47,806 nt of DNA from GW2011-AR15 sp964512765 (GCA_964512765.1 CAZEKF010000014.1:1-47806), one strand, 5' to 3'. Shown: positions 40,311-47,759, numbered from the stretch's first letter. Translations and numbers: made by a program. The notes: generated by a model not told the origin, from the sequence alone.

Positions 40311-41128
40311 CAAAGTGAGTCAAAAGGACTTTCTAAACTGAGTTTTCTTGGAATAGCAGTATGAATATATCTTTCAGTAGCTTCTAGACTGTTATGGCCA
40401 AGCAATCTTTGAACAATTGTAATGTCATAACCTGCTTCAATCATATGCGTTGTAAAACTGTGCCTTAGAACATGCGGGTAAATATTCTTTTTAATACGTG
40501 CTTTAACAGAATACTTCTTAACAATTCTATACAACGACTCTTTACTTATGTGGCTTCCTTTATTCCCCGGAAACAAATAATCATTATGATCCAAATTAGT
40601 CATCCACTTTTCCAGCACAGGCTTCAACTTTCTAGCAATAATAAACATCCTATCTTTGTTACCTTTACCCTTTCTGACCCAACCATAATTGTAATCAAGC
40701 TCAAGATCTTTAACTTTTAATTTAATCAATTCAGACCTTCTCAAACCTGCAGAGTACAACAATGCAATCATTAACCAATGTTTTTTGTTGTCTATAACCT
40801 CAAGAAGTTGTTTTGCTTGTTTTTTTGTTAAAAACACAGGAAGAGACTTTGGTTTTTTAGCATATTTAATATCTAACTTCCATGTTTTAAACAATATCTC
40901 CATCATCATGAACTTGATAGACGACAAACATAAATTAACTGTGCTTGAACTTTTACCTTCATCAACCACCTTGTAAAGATAGTCTTTCACGTCTTGTTTA
41001 GTAATCCTACGGGGTTCTTTGTCAATATATTCTAAAAAGCGCTTAACATGATAACAATATGATTTAATTGTGTTAATACTAAGTTTTCTACGAAATCCTT
41101 CTTTTCTAATTAAATTAAGAGCGTCCAT
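40310..41128 (-). CDS. xerA: XerA/XerD-type tyrosine recombinase
   Basis: A 272-aa tyrosine recombinase. The N-terminal SAM-like core-binding domain spans 1-90. Catalytic residues are R130 (AGLRRSEL), K158 (GKGNKD), H219 and R222 (HVLRHSF), H245 (LLGHNS) and nucleophile Y254 (TERYIHT). Size and motifs match archaeal XerA, which resolves chromosome dimers at dif; phage or plasmid integrases are usually longer. A dif site is not identifiable with confidence. The TATA box (plus ~41150-41160) lies about 27 bp before ATG 41128. Neighbouring inverted repeats around mazEF may be substrates. Confidence 0.9.
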   Translation of the reverse strand: MDALNLIRKEGFRRKLSINTIKSYCYHVKRFLEYIDKEPRRITKQDVKDYLYKVVDEGKSSSTVNLCLSSIKFMMMEILFKTWKLDIKYAKKPKSLPVFLTKKQAKQLLEVIDNKKHWLMIALLYSAGLRRSELIKLKVKDLELDYNYGWVRKGKGNKDRMFIIARKLKPVLEKWMTNLDHNDYLFPGNKGSHISKESLYRIVKKYSVKARIKKNIYPHVLRHSFTTHMIEAGYDITIVQRLLGHNSLEATERYIHTAIPRKLSLESPFDSL

Positions 41129-41170
41129 TCAGATCATAATAACAAAATAGTTTATATATTTCACACAAGA

Positions 41171-41243
41171 ATGTCCAGTGTGTCCAGTGCTTTATTTTTA
41201 TAGTTTTTCAGAGGATAAACACTGAAAATCATGTCCAGTGGAC
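41171..41243. repeat. Three copies of TGTCCAGTG upstream of xerA
   Basis: TGTCCAGTG occurs at 41172, 41181 and 41232. The third copy is part of the palindrome GTCCAGTGGAC (41233-41243). The first two are adjacent, the third 50 bp on. They could be recombinase arm-type or regulator sites. The 319-bp space 41129-41447 otherwise holds the xerA and mazE promoters and the inverted repeats listed next, and no gene I can support. Confidence 0.5.
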
Positions 41244-41292
41244 TTTTTATATTATCACTTAATAATAGATATGAAAAACACGTAAATGCGTT

Positions 41293-41335
41293 TTTGATTT
41301 CAAGAACTACAACCCTCCAAACCCTTGAAATCAAA
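41293..41335. repeat. Perfect 12-bp inverted repeat
   Basis: TTTGATTTCAAG (41293-41304) and CTTGAAATCAAA (41324-41335) are perfect reverse complements separated by 19 nt. In RNA this would be a stable hairpin; in DNA it could be a recombination or protein-binding site. It does not end in a T-run on either strand, so a simple terminator is less likely. Confidence 0.7.
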
Positions 41336-41364
41336 GGATTACATATAAAAAGAGTTATGAGCAA

Positions 41365-41380
41365 TTGAGAATTTAGGCTA
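41365..41380. repeat. Left 16-bp inverted repeat flanking mazEF
   Basis: TTGAGAATTTAGGCTA here is exactly reverse-complementary to 42034-42049. The pair brackets the mazEF promoter and both genes. An AGAAGGA follows on the inner side of each copy. Confidence 0.75.
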
Positions 41381-41400
41381 TCTAAGGGAAGAAGGATAAG

Positions 41401-41442
41401 ATTTATATACTTAGATTACTTTTCTTACTTGTAAGAAGGTGA
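41401..41442 (+). promoter_or_regulatory. mazEF promoter with palindromic operator
   Basis: TATA-like ATTTATATAC (41401-41410), then a perfect 7-bp inverted repeat TTCTTAC-TT-GTAAGAA (41422-41437), then the ribosome-binding site AAGGTGA (41436-41442). A palindrome between TATA box and start is where MazE-type antitoxins commonly autoregulate. Confidence 0.55.
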
Positions 41443-41447
41443 TTTAT

Positions 41448-41693
41448 ATGACAATAGTCGACATGCGAACTGCAACAATAACTGGAAAAGGTCAAATATC
41501 TATCCCAAAAGATATTAGATCCTCGAAATTTAAAGAAGGAAGTAAAGTTGCAATAGTTGCATTTAAAGATCGAATTGAAATCAGACCTATGAAACAAGTA
41601 AGTAGAAGAATGGAAACTGCATTAGCAAGTGAAAAAGTTTTAGCTAAAGATTGGAATACAAAAGAAGAGGATGAAGCATGGAAGAACTTGTAA
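41448..41693 (+). CDS. mazE: MazE-like antitoxin (AbrB fold)
   Basis: An 81-aa protein: the N-terminal AbrB/SpoVT swapped-hairpin domain (ATITGKGQISIPKDIR, then GSKVAIVAFKDRIEIRP) followed by a charged tail that would wrap the toxin. It neutralises MazF and represses the operon. ATG 41448 is preferred over in-frame GTG 41439 because AAGGTGA lies 5 nt upstream of it. It overlaps mazF by 16 bp, the usual antitoxin-first coupled arrangement. Confidence 0.85.
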   Translation: MTIVDMRTATITGKGQISIPKDIRSSKFKEGSKVAIVAFKDRIEIRPMKQVSRRMETALASEKVLAKDWNTKEEDEAWKNL

Positions 41694-42010
41694 AAGGAGA
41701 TGTTGTTGTTCTACCCTTTCCCTTTTCAGATCTTAGTGGCTCAAAGAAGAGGCCCGCTTATGTAGCTGCAACTTTAGAAGGAGAAGATGTAATTTTATGT
41801 CAAATTACGAGTGTTGCAAGAAGCGATTCTTATGCAGTTTCAATTTCAAATAAAGATTTCATATCTGGAAAACTACCAGTTCTAAGTGTAGCAAGACTTA
41901 ATAGATTATTTAGTGCTGAAAAATCTATTATTGTAAGAAAAGTAGGTAATTTAAATAGATCTAAGATTCAAGAAATCGAAGATGTTCTTGTGGATCTATT
42001 TCAAAAATAG
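41678..42010 (+). CDS. mazF: MazF/PemK-family toxin
   Basis: A 110-aa MazF-like endoribonuclease: KGDVVVLPFPFSDLSGSKKRPAYV (start of the SH3-like barrel with the conserved basic residues), the ILCQITS strand with the catalytic-region Thr/Ser, and the closing LPVLSVARLNRLF helix-strand. Such toxins cleave mRNA or tRNA when the antitoxin is lost. Intact length and motifs suggest an active toxin. Confidence 0.85.
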   Translation: MEELVKGDVVVLPFPFSDLSGSKKRPAYVAATLEGEDVILCQITSVARSDSYAVSISNKDFISGKLPVLSVARLNRLFSAEKSIIVRKVGNLNRSKIQEIEDVLVDLFQK

Positions 42011-42033
42011 ATTCCTTCTGCCTTGATTTTTTT

Positions 42034-42049
42034 TAGCCTAAATTCTCAA
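42034..42049. repeat. Right 16-bp inverted repeat flanking mazEF
   Basis: TAGCCTAAATTCTCAA, the exact reverse complement of 41365-41380. It starts 24 bp after the mazF stop, just beyond a T8 run that could terminate mazEF. Confidence 0.75.
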
Positions 42050-42059
42050 CTCTTCGGAA

Positions 42060-42078
42060 TTTTTCTCTTCGAGAAAAA
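42060..42078. repeat. Single 3-nt-loop hairpin
   Basis: TTTTTCTC and GAGAAAAA arms, 8 bp, with loop TTC. Same architecture as the arrays at 10837, 36072 and 43337, but alone. Confidence 0.7.
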
Positions 42079-42144
42079 ACACTCCAAGCCTTCGTTTTCC
42101 TTGCCTCATCCTCTCAACTCATCAATTAATTTATTACAGCACAG

Positions 42145-42321
42145 CTATTCAACACTAGTGTTTGGTAATCTGCCTATAAACCTTTTTTGTTCTTGGTAAT
42201 AATGTTTTTTGCACAGATAGCTCCATCCTTTATTTTTATATTTCCCACCCAATAAACTAGGATATACTTCTCTATACGCTTTATTCTTACAAATACCCTT
42301 GTAATCACATTTCTCTTTCAT
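42145..42321 (-). CDS. Tiny zinc-finger-like protein, coupled to the upstream gene
   Basis: A 58-aa basic protein (begins MKEKCDYKGICKNKAYREVY). C5, C11, C37 and H40 (CKKH) form a possible zinc site. Its ATG overlaps the TGA of the gene at 42318-42776 (ATGA), so it is translated by coupling. This, the cysteine/histidine pattern and a codon make-up like real genes here support it despite its size. Role unknown; small Zn-binding proteins of this type often bind nucleic acid. Confidence 0.55.
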   Translation of the reverse strand: MKEKCDYKGICKNKAYREVYPSLLGGKYKNKGWSYLCKKHYYQEQKRFIGRLPNTSVE

Positions 42322-42776
42322 TTTTGTTTACTTGATCTTAGCTTCAAAATCTCACTTTCAACTCTTTTTCTAATAGGGATTCTAATATTCTTTTCTAACT
42401 TAAAATCTCTTGTAAACGAACATTTAAAAAAATCAAGATCTCTCTCAAGTTTTCTTAATTCCATTAATTGGTCATTATTTCTTTTTTTATCAAAAATAAA
42501 ACAAGTATTAAACATAGGTTTAGGTCCAATATTATTAATCTCTTTTTTAATTGATTTAATAATCTTTGCTTCTTCTTTAATTGTGCTATACTTGTGCGCT
42601 TTTAATAAATAGTCCTTTGAAGCAAATATTAATTGGCCAATCGGACATTTCATGCAGTCTTCATCAACATCTCTATTTGTATGACATGAGCTACAATAAT
42701 TATCTAATAAGTAAATAAAAGTATTAAGAAAACTTAATTCATATCCAACATAACCAAACGGATAACTTAATCCCAC
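42318..42776 (-). CDS. Hypothetical cysteine-rich N-terminal protein
   Basis: A 152-aa protein, not recognised. CSSCHTNRDVDEDCMKC near residues 28-44 gives two cysteine pairs that could bind zinc. The rest is a basic helical region. Start GTG 42776, with AAAGGTGATC just upstream; an ATG at 42780 is in another frame and stops quickly. First gene of a two-gene unit with the 58-aa protein. Its minus-strand promoter would lie within 42785-42830. Confidence 0.55.
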   Translation of the reverse strand: MGLSYPFGYVGYELSFLNTFIYLLDNYCSSCHTNRDVDEDCMKCPIGQLIFASKDYLLKAHKYSTIKEEAKIIKSIKKEINNIGPKPMFNTCFIFDKKRNNDQLMELRKLERDLDFFKCSFTRDFKLEKNIRIPIRKRVESEILKLRSSKQK

Positions 42777-42827
42777 TCATGATCACCTTTTTATACAAAG
42801 TTTTAACATATTTTATAATTTGATTCA

Positions 42828-42941
42828 GCCGCCATTCATCTCACTTTAAATCATGATATAGGCGGCAACGCACATCTTTATAAGAGGGTTAATAAAACAT
42901 CCTCTTCCGGCCACATTCTATAGACTTTGGTAGGAAGCCGG
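42828..42941. ncRNA. Candidate structured RNA: three consecutive hairpins
   Basis: Three stems in 114 nt: GCCGCC (42828-42833) with GGCGGC (42861-42866); AAGAGG (42882-42887) with CCTCTT (42901-42906); CCGGC (42907-42911) with GCCGG (42937-42941). This block is much richer in G+C than the surroundings, a common sign of structural RNA in AT-rich genomes. Strand is uncertain; a TATA-like TTTTATAATT at about 42811-42820 would favour the plus strand. It does not fit tRNA, 5S or box C/D patterns I can recognise. Confidence 0.35.
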
Positions 42942-42972
42942 ATAAATTATTAATTCATTTTACTTAACTAAT

Positions 42973-43137
42973 TTATAACTTATACCTCCTTTTATTACAT
43001 TTTGTGCAATGGTAAATAACTCTCTTAATAAAAGCACCACTACTTTTTTTCTTATTCTTTGTTGCACCCATTCTTTTTCTTACTCTGTGTAAGGTATCTA
43101 ATTTACAAAATGGACAAAGTTCTATTTTGTATTTCAT
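42973..43137 (-). CDS. 54-aa zinc-ribbon protein
   Basis: A very basic small protein with two cysteine knuckles, CPFC (residues 8-11) and CTKC (44-47), spaced as in a zinc ribbon. Size and charge resemble small zinc ribosomal proteins such as L33 or L44e, but the match is not specific. A perfect GGAGGAG ribosome-binding site lies 7-8 nt before ATG 43137. The strong site and Cys pattern make it a likely real gene. Confidence 0.6.
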   Translation of the reverse strand: MKYKIELCPFCKLDTLHRVRKRMGATKNKKKSSGAFIKRVIYHCTKCNKRRYKL

Positions 43138-43563
43138 CTAAAACTCCTCCGTACACTTTCCTTGCTTAGTGCCACATGCCTTTGCAACACAAAGCAATTG
43201 CATCAAAGATGCTTAGTGCCTAACCTGGAAGAGTTTTACTGTCAGTTGTGATTTTCATTTTTCTGGTTTTATGCCCTTTTGCCTGCTCAGCTTTGGTTTT
43301 TAGGAAATTGTATCCCCTATCACCTCCTTGATCGCTCAAAAAAGTTATACTTTTTTGGCGTCCCAAAAATCATTTTATGATTTTTTAGGACGTCATTGCA
43401 GAGGGCACTTAAAGGAACATAATATTAAACAACACACAAAGCAAGCCATATAATCATTAATTCTTGAGTAATCATCATCCCACTTTATCATCTTTATAAG
43501 TTATAAAGAACAACAAGGTATTTATAAAGTTTATTATTTATAATAGTAATAGAGGTACTATTC
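43138..43563. other. 426-bp space with repeats, an orphan Shine-Dalgarno and hairpins
   Basis: No gene can be supported. It holds an 11-bp direct repeat TGCTTAGTGCC at 43163 and 43210, small stems between the copies (GCATC-3-GATGC), and a perfect minus-strand ribosome-binding sequence AAGGAGGTGATA (43318-43329) not followed by a start codon. Two 3-nt-loop hairpins with arms CAAAAAAGT (43337-43357) and AAAAATCAT (43365-43385) follow. The right end contains TATA-like ATTTATAAAG and ATTTATAATAG for the 43564 gene. A short minus-strand frame (43220-43339) might be a gene remnant. Confidence 0.55.
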
Positions 43564-43848
43564 ATGGGTGAAAAATATAATATTGAAAAACTAAAAAAAT
43601 ATGGTAAAGCCCTTAATAACGAATACCGTCTCCAAATATTAAAAGAATGTTCAGAAAAAGAACATAACATAACAGAATTACAAAAGAAGATAAATATATC
43701 TTACCCTCATATTCACAACCATGTGCACATACTCAAAGACGCTGATTTAGTAGAAACTTATATAAAAACAAATTCAAAAGGAAAAAATGTAATGGTTATT
43801 TCTAAATATATTATTAAAGACGGTGTTCTTGAAAAGACAAAACAATAA
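43564..43848 (+). CDS. ArsR-like winged-helix regulator
   Basis: A 94-aa DNA-binding protein with the ArsR layout: LNNEYRLQILKECSEKEHNITELQKKINISYPHIHNHVHILKDADLVE, a wing with KTNSKGKNV, and a short tail. No metal-binding CxC is visible, so it probably does not sense metals through the classical ArsR site. GAGGT lies 8 nt before ATG 43564, and a TATA box lies around 43520-43530. It precedes the degraded TauE-like gene, which it might once have regulated. Confidence 0.8.
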   Translation: MGEKYNIEKLKKYGKALNNEYRLQILKECSEKEHNITELQKKINISYPHIHNHVHILKDADLVETYIKTNSKGKNVMVISKYIIKDGVLEKTKQ

Positions 43849-43904
43849 GTCTGTTTAGGTCAAGAACAAAACAATTAAGTATTTCTACTATCTTACTAAG
43901 TTTA

Positions 43905-44138
43905 ATGGAACTAAACATAATTATTATTTCAATTATTGCTATATTTTTAGGATTTTTATTACAGAGCATTGCAGGTTTTGCAGCTTCTTTAATTTCATTT
44001 CCTATATTATTGTATGTCATGGATTTAAGGGAAGCAAGTGCTTTGATGGGCATTATTTATCCATTATTTAGCATATATTATGTTTACAAAACTTGGAAAG
44101 AGATAGACAAAAAAATTGTTATGGAACTTAGTATATGA
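43905..44138 (+). pseudogene. N-terminal fragment of a TauE/SafE-type membrane transporter
   Basis: The first 70 residues read like the start of a sulfite-exporter TauE/SafE family protein (about 250 aa): hydrophobic helix, LQSIAGFAASLISFPILLYV, LREASALMGIIYPLFSIYYVYKTW. The frame then runs into sequence belonging to a beta-helix protein and stops after 77 residues. About two thirds of the transporter, including the second repeat, is missing. The break is near 44116-44135. Either a genomic deletion or insertion, or a mis-join in assembly. Confidence 0.65.
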
Positions 44139-45132
44139 TAATTATGGTGTGAATATTTATATGGGAAATTCATATGATATTACAGTAGATAAAAATTTTG
44201 CATATTGTACAGAAAATTCAGAATTTTTTCGAAATGGGAATCCCGCAGCAAATATTGGACTGTCAGAAGAATATTATGAAGGATGGGGTAATCATCTTGG
44301 AGAAATCACTATAACAAATAATATTTTAGTGTCCTGTTACCGAGGTCTAAGTTACCATGTAAGTTCTGAATAAGATGCTTCACTACAAGGACTTAAAGGA
44401 GCATTAATTGCAAATAATATATTTTGGAATAATATTGAGAGGGGAATAAGGTTTGAAGATGCAATAAACACAAAAGATGTTTTTGTGTATAATAATATTG
44501 TATATAGAGACACTTCAGGGAGAACTGCAGATTTTCAAGGTGATAAAACAGGAATAACAACAGATTATAATTTTTGGGTGGGTTCATCACCAATTTTAAG
44601 AAATGCTGAAGGTCCACATGATGTTACAGGTGATGTGAAAATAGAAATAGCAAATATGTATGAACCTAGTTCATATAGACCACAACCTGATTCTCCAGCT
44701 ATAGATACAGGGTTAAATGTAGAAATTTTTGATGATTACGAAGGAAACTCAAGACCACAAGGTTTAGGTTATGATATGGGAGCTTATGAATCTTCAGAAA
44801 CATCAGTTGAGAAATGTACAGAAAGTGACTGGAGTTATGTAGATGGCGATTGTCAATCAAATAATCAATTAATGAGAGCATGGACTAAAACAGGAGATTG
44901 TAGTGTTGGTGTAATACACCTATCTACAGAATATATTGATTGTAGTCATAATTATGGTATAAAAGAAGACACAAATAATGATGGGATAGTTGATTTACAA
45001 GATGTAAAAGAAATTATTATAGATTTTGGAAAAATAGATAATTTTGTAAATGTTTTTAATGATGTTAATGAAGATGGTAAGGTTAATCTTAATGATATTA
45101 TAATTGTGGCTAAAAATATTGAAATAAATTAA
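44116..45132 (+). pseudogene. Broken right-handed beta-helix protein with C-terminal dockerin-like domain
   Basis: From about 44128 the frame encodes beta-helix rungs (YDNYGVNIYMGNSYDITV, ITITNNILVS). A TAA at 44371-44373 interrupts it, and the same frame resumes with more rungs (ALIANNIFWNNIERGI) to 45132. After SRPQGLGYDMGAYE comes a Cys/Trp segment (CTESDWSYVDGDC, later QLMRAWTKTGDC) like thrombospondin-type surface repeats. Last is a dockerin type I pair: DTNNDGIVDLQD and DVNEDGKVNLND. The 5' part, including any signal peptide, is missing at the TauE junction. It is a tandem paralogue of the next gene. Confidence 0.75.
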
Positions 45133-45170
45133 GAAACATATTTATACTAATTAGTTCTAATTAAATATTA
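45132..45170 (+). promoter_or_regulatory. Promoter of the beta-helix/GH5/dockerin gene
   Basis: AGAAAC (45132-45137) plus ATATTTATAC (45138-45147) is a BRE-TATA pair, its centre 27 bp from ATG 45170. This supports 45170 as the true start. Confidence 0.5.
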
Positions 45171-47745
45171 TGTTTAACAAGAATTTTTTATTTGTATTTC
45201 TTGTATTTTTTTAAACATTGTAACAGCTACAAATTACTATGTGTCGACATCTGGTTCTGATAGTAATTCAGGTACTGAGTCACAACCCTGGCAAACAATC
45301 CAAAAAGCATTTGATACATTAGTATCAGGAGATACTCTTTATGTTCGTGGCGGTCAATATAACGGAGTAAGAGGTGGTTTCGTATTTAAAAATTCAGGTA
45401 CAGAATCGCAACCAATTACTGTAACAAATTATCCAAATGAACAAGCTATTTTTAAAATAAATGTTGCTAACTCAAAATCTTATGAAATTTTTAGATGTGT
45501 AATAAATCCAGCTAATCCAGATTCTTGGAACACACCTAAAGCAGACCACATTAAAATCATAGGAACAGATGTTACTCCAAAATTACTCTCAAATAATGTA
45601 GAAAGTAAAAAAGGAATTGTTATTCAGGGAATGGAGAATGAACAATCCAAAGGTATTACTGCAGGTGATTGCGATTATTGGGAAGTTGCTGGGGTAGATT
45701 TTATTGAAGTGTCTTCAGGAATTTTTGCTTTTAAAAATAACCATGAAATGATGGAGGAACATAGCACAGATCATTGGCATGTGCATGATAATCGTGTTTA
45801 TATGTTTTACAGAGAATCAGGATTGCAATTTGATGGAGACGAAAATCTTATTGAAAATAATGTGGTGTCAAAAGTGACAGATAGTGTGAGTACCACTAAT
45901 GGTTGCCAATTTATTAATATTCTTGGAGATAATAATATTGTTCGAAAAAATAATGTAAGTCAAGCAGGAAGCACAGCTAAATGTAATGGAATAAGACTTG
46001 AATGGGATCTATCTGATGAAAATATTGTTGAACAGAATTTGATCTTTGCTTCAGTTATTGGAATAGGCTTAAGTGGAGGAGATAATAATATTATTCGTAA
46101 TAATATAATCTATAAAATGAATTCACCAGAATCATTTGGTGCAGGAATTGAAATATTATCTTATGATGATCAAATGACAAAATGGCCTTGTACTGAAGCA
46201 GGCCGTGCATTTGTACCACCAGAAAATCCATCTCATCCAGATTATCAGTATTACTTTAACCCACGTAATTGTCATTCTTTTGGTAATCAAATTTATAATA
46301 ATTTCATACATGGGTTTATTGAAGGTATTAGGATATATGAACTTGCAGCAGATAATACAATTATTCGAAATAATATACTTTCAGGTTGGACACGTGGTGG
46401 TGTTTGTTTTTATAAATCTGGTGCAGGAACTTGTAAACCCTTACTAAGTGAAATAACTGAAAGCAATAATGCTGTTCAAGATTTTGGGATTGTAGATATT
46501 CAAAATTATGATTTTCATTTGTCAAGTGACTCATCTTTAATTGATACAGGATATGATTTAGGTAATCTTAATATGAATGATTTTAGTGGTAATTCACGTC
46601 CTCAAGGAAATAATTATGATATAGGTGCATATGAATATGTTAGTGAAACGCAACTTCCTCCAGAAGCATCGGATTTAGATTGGTATTATATAGATGGAAA
46701 CAAAATTAAAGATTCAGAAGGTAATATTGTAATGTTAAAAGGAGTAAATACTGCAGTATGTATTCAAAATGAGCAAGAAAAATTTACAAGGATTGCAGAG
46801 ATGGGTTCAAATGTTGTTCGGCTATTGATTTGGAAAAATGGTATTGAAGGAAATCCAACAGGACCATGTGCTGGAAAAAATGAATTAGAAGAGATTGATA
46901 AAGCAGTTTTATATGCAAAGAACTCAGGACTCAAGATAATATTAGACCAGCAGATATGGGATTCAAATGTTGGAAATGACGCACCATTTGCTTTTTTTAC
47001 AGATTCAGCTTTACAAGAATCATGGTTAGATATGTGGGAAATCTTAATTAATCGTTATAAAAATGAACCAACAATTATTGGAATAGATTTAATGAATGAA
47101 CCATGGGCAATTTCTGGTACAAATAAAGATACTCAATTTTTATGGGAAGAGATTTCAAAAAATGCTTACGATGAATTGCATCACCTTAATGACGATCTGA
47201 TTTTTTTTATTAGTGGATGGGGGAAATTGACTCAGCCAATGTGGTCAGATATTGATTATTTAAAAAATAAAAATATAGTTATTAGTGATCATGTTTATAA
47301 TACTTGGAAAATATGGTCAAATGATTTTTTTACAACACGTTATGAGGTTTTTACTGATATTGGAATTCCAGTTTGGTTAGGCGAAATTGGATATATACCT
47401 GGTCAAGAAGAATTAATGCAAACACAATTAAATCATTTTGATTCACTTGGATTGCATTATACTTATTGGATCTATGGAGTAAATAGATGGGATTTACCTC
47501 ATGAACTAGTTGATTCTGATTATAAATTAACAAATATTGGTGAAATTTATAGCAATCATATAAAAAATATAGATTCTCCAATAATACCTGAGGATGTAAA
47601 TAATGATAGTGAAGTAAATATTGATGACGTAATTATTTTAGTTTCAAACTTTGGTACAAGTAATACTCAATTTGATTTGAATAATGATAAAAATATTAAT
47701 TTGCTTGATTTAGTAATAATTAGTAAAAAAATTAATAAATACTAA
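45170..47745 (+). CDS. Secreted beta-helix + GH5 glycoside hydrolase + dockerin protein (signal peptide out of frame by one T)
   Basis: ATG 45170 opens MFNKNFLFVFLVFF and then stops. Adding one T to the T7 run (45206-45212) continues it as LNIVTATNYYVSTSG, a signal peptide joined to the open frame from GTG 45241 (834 aa). Numbering from that GTG: beta-helix about 1-460 (YYVSTSGSDSNSGT, repeated NNIVRKNN/NIIRNNII rungs, GNSRPQGNNYDIGAYE); GH5 domain about 477-775 with acid/base E620 (MNEPW) and nucleophile E715 (GEIGY); dockerin repeats 784-834 (DVNNDSEVNIDD, DLNNDKNINLLD). It would bind and cut a beta-glucan or mannan-like polysaccharide outside the cell and attach through a cohesin. Confidence 0.82.
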
Positions 47746-47759
47746 TATTACAATGAAAT

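Noticed and set aside
41161..41364. 67-codon minus-strand frame in the xerA-mazE spacer
   Set aside because: It reads through the repeats, lacks a ribosome-binding site and has no domain.
42151..42162. Palindrome AACACTAGTGTT as an operator
   Set aside because: It lies inside the 3' end of the 58-aa coding sequence and not near a TATA box, so chance is more likely.
42828..42941. tRNA or box C/D sRNA
   Set aside because: No T-loop TTCNANT, no 7-bp acceptor, and no correctly ordered C/D boxes.
43318..43329. 16S rRNA 3' end fragment
   Set aside because: The 12-nt identity to the 16S tail is explained by a Shine-Dalgarno sequence on the other strand; no further 16S similarity is visible on either side.
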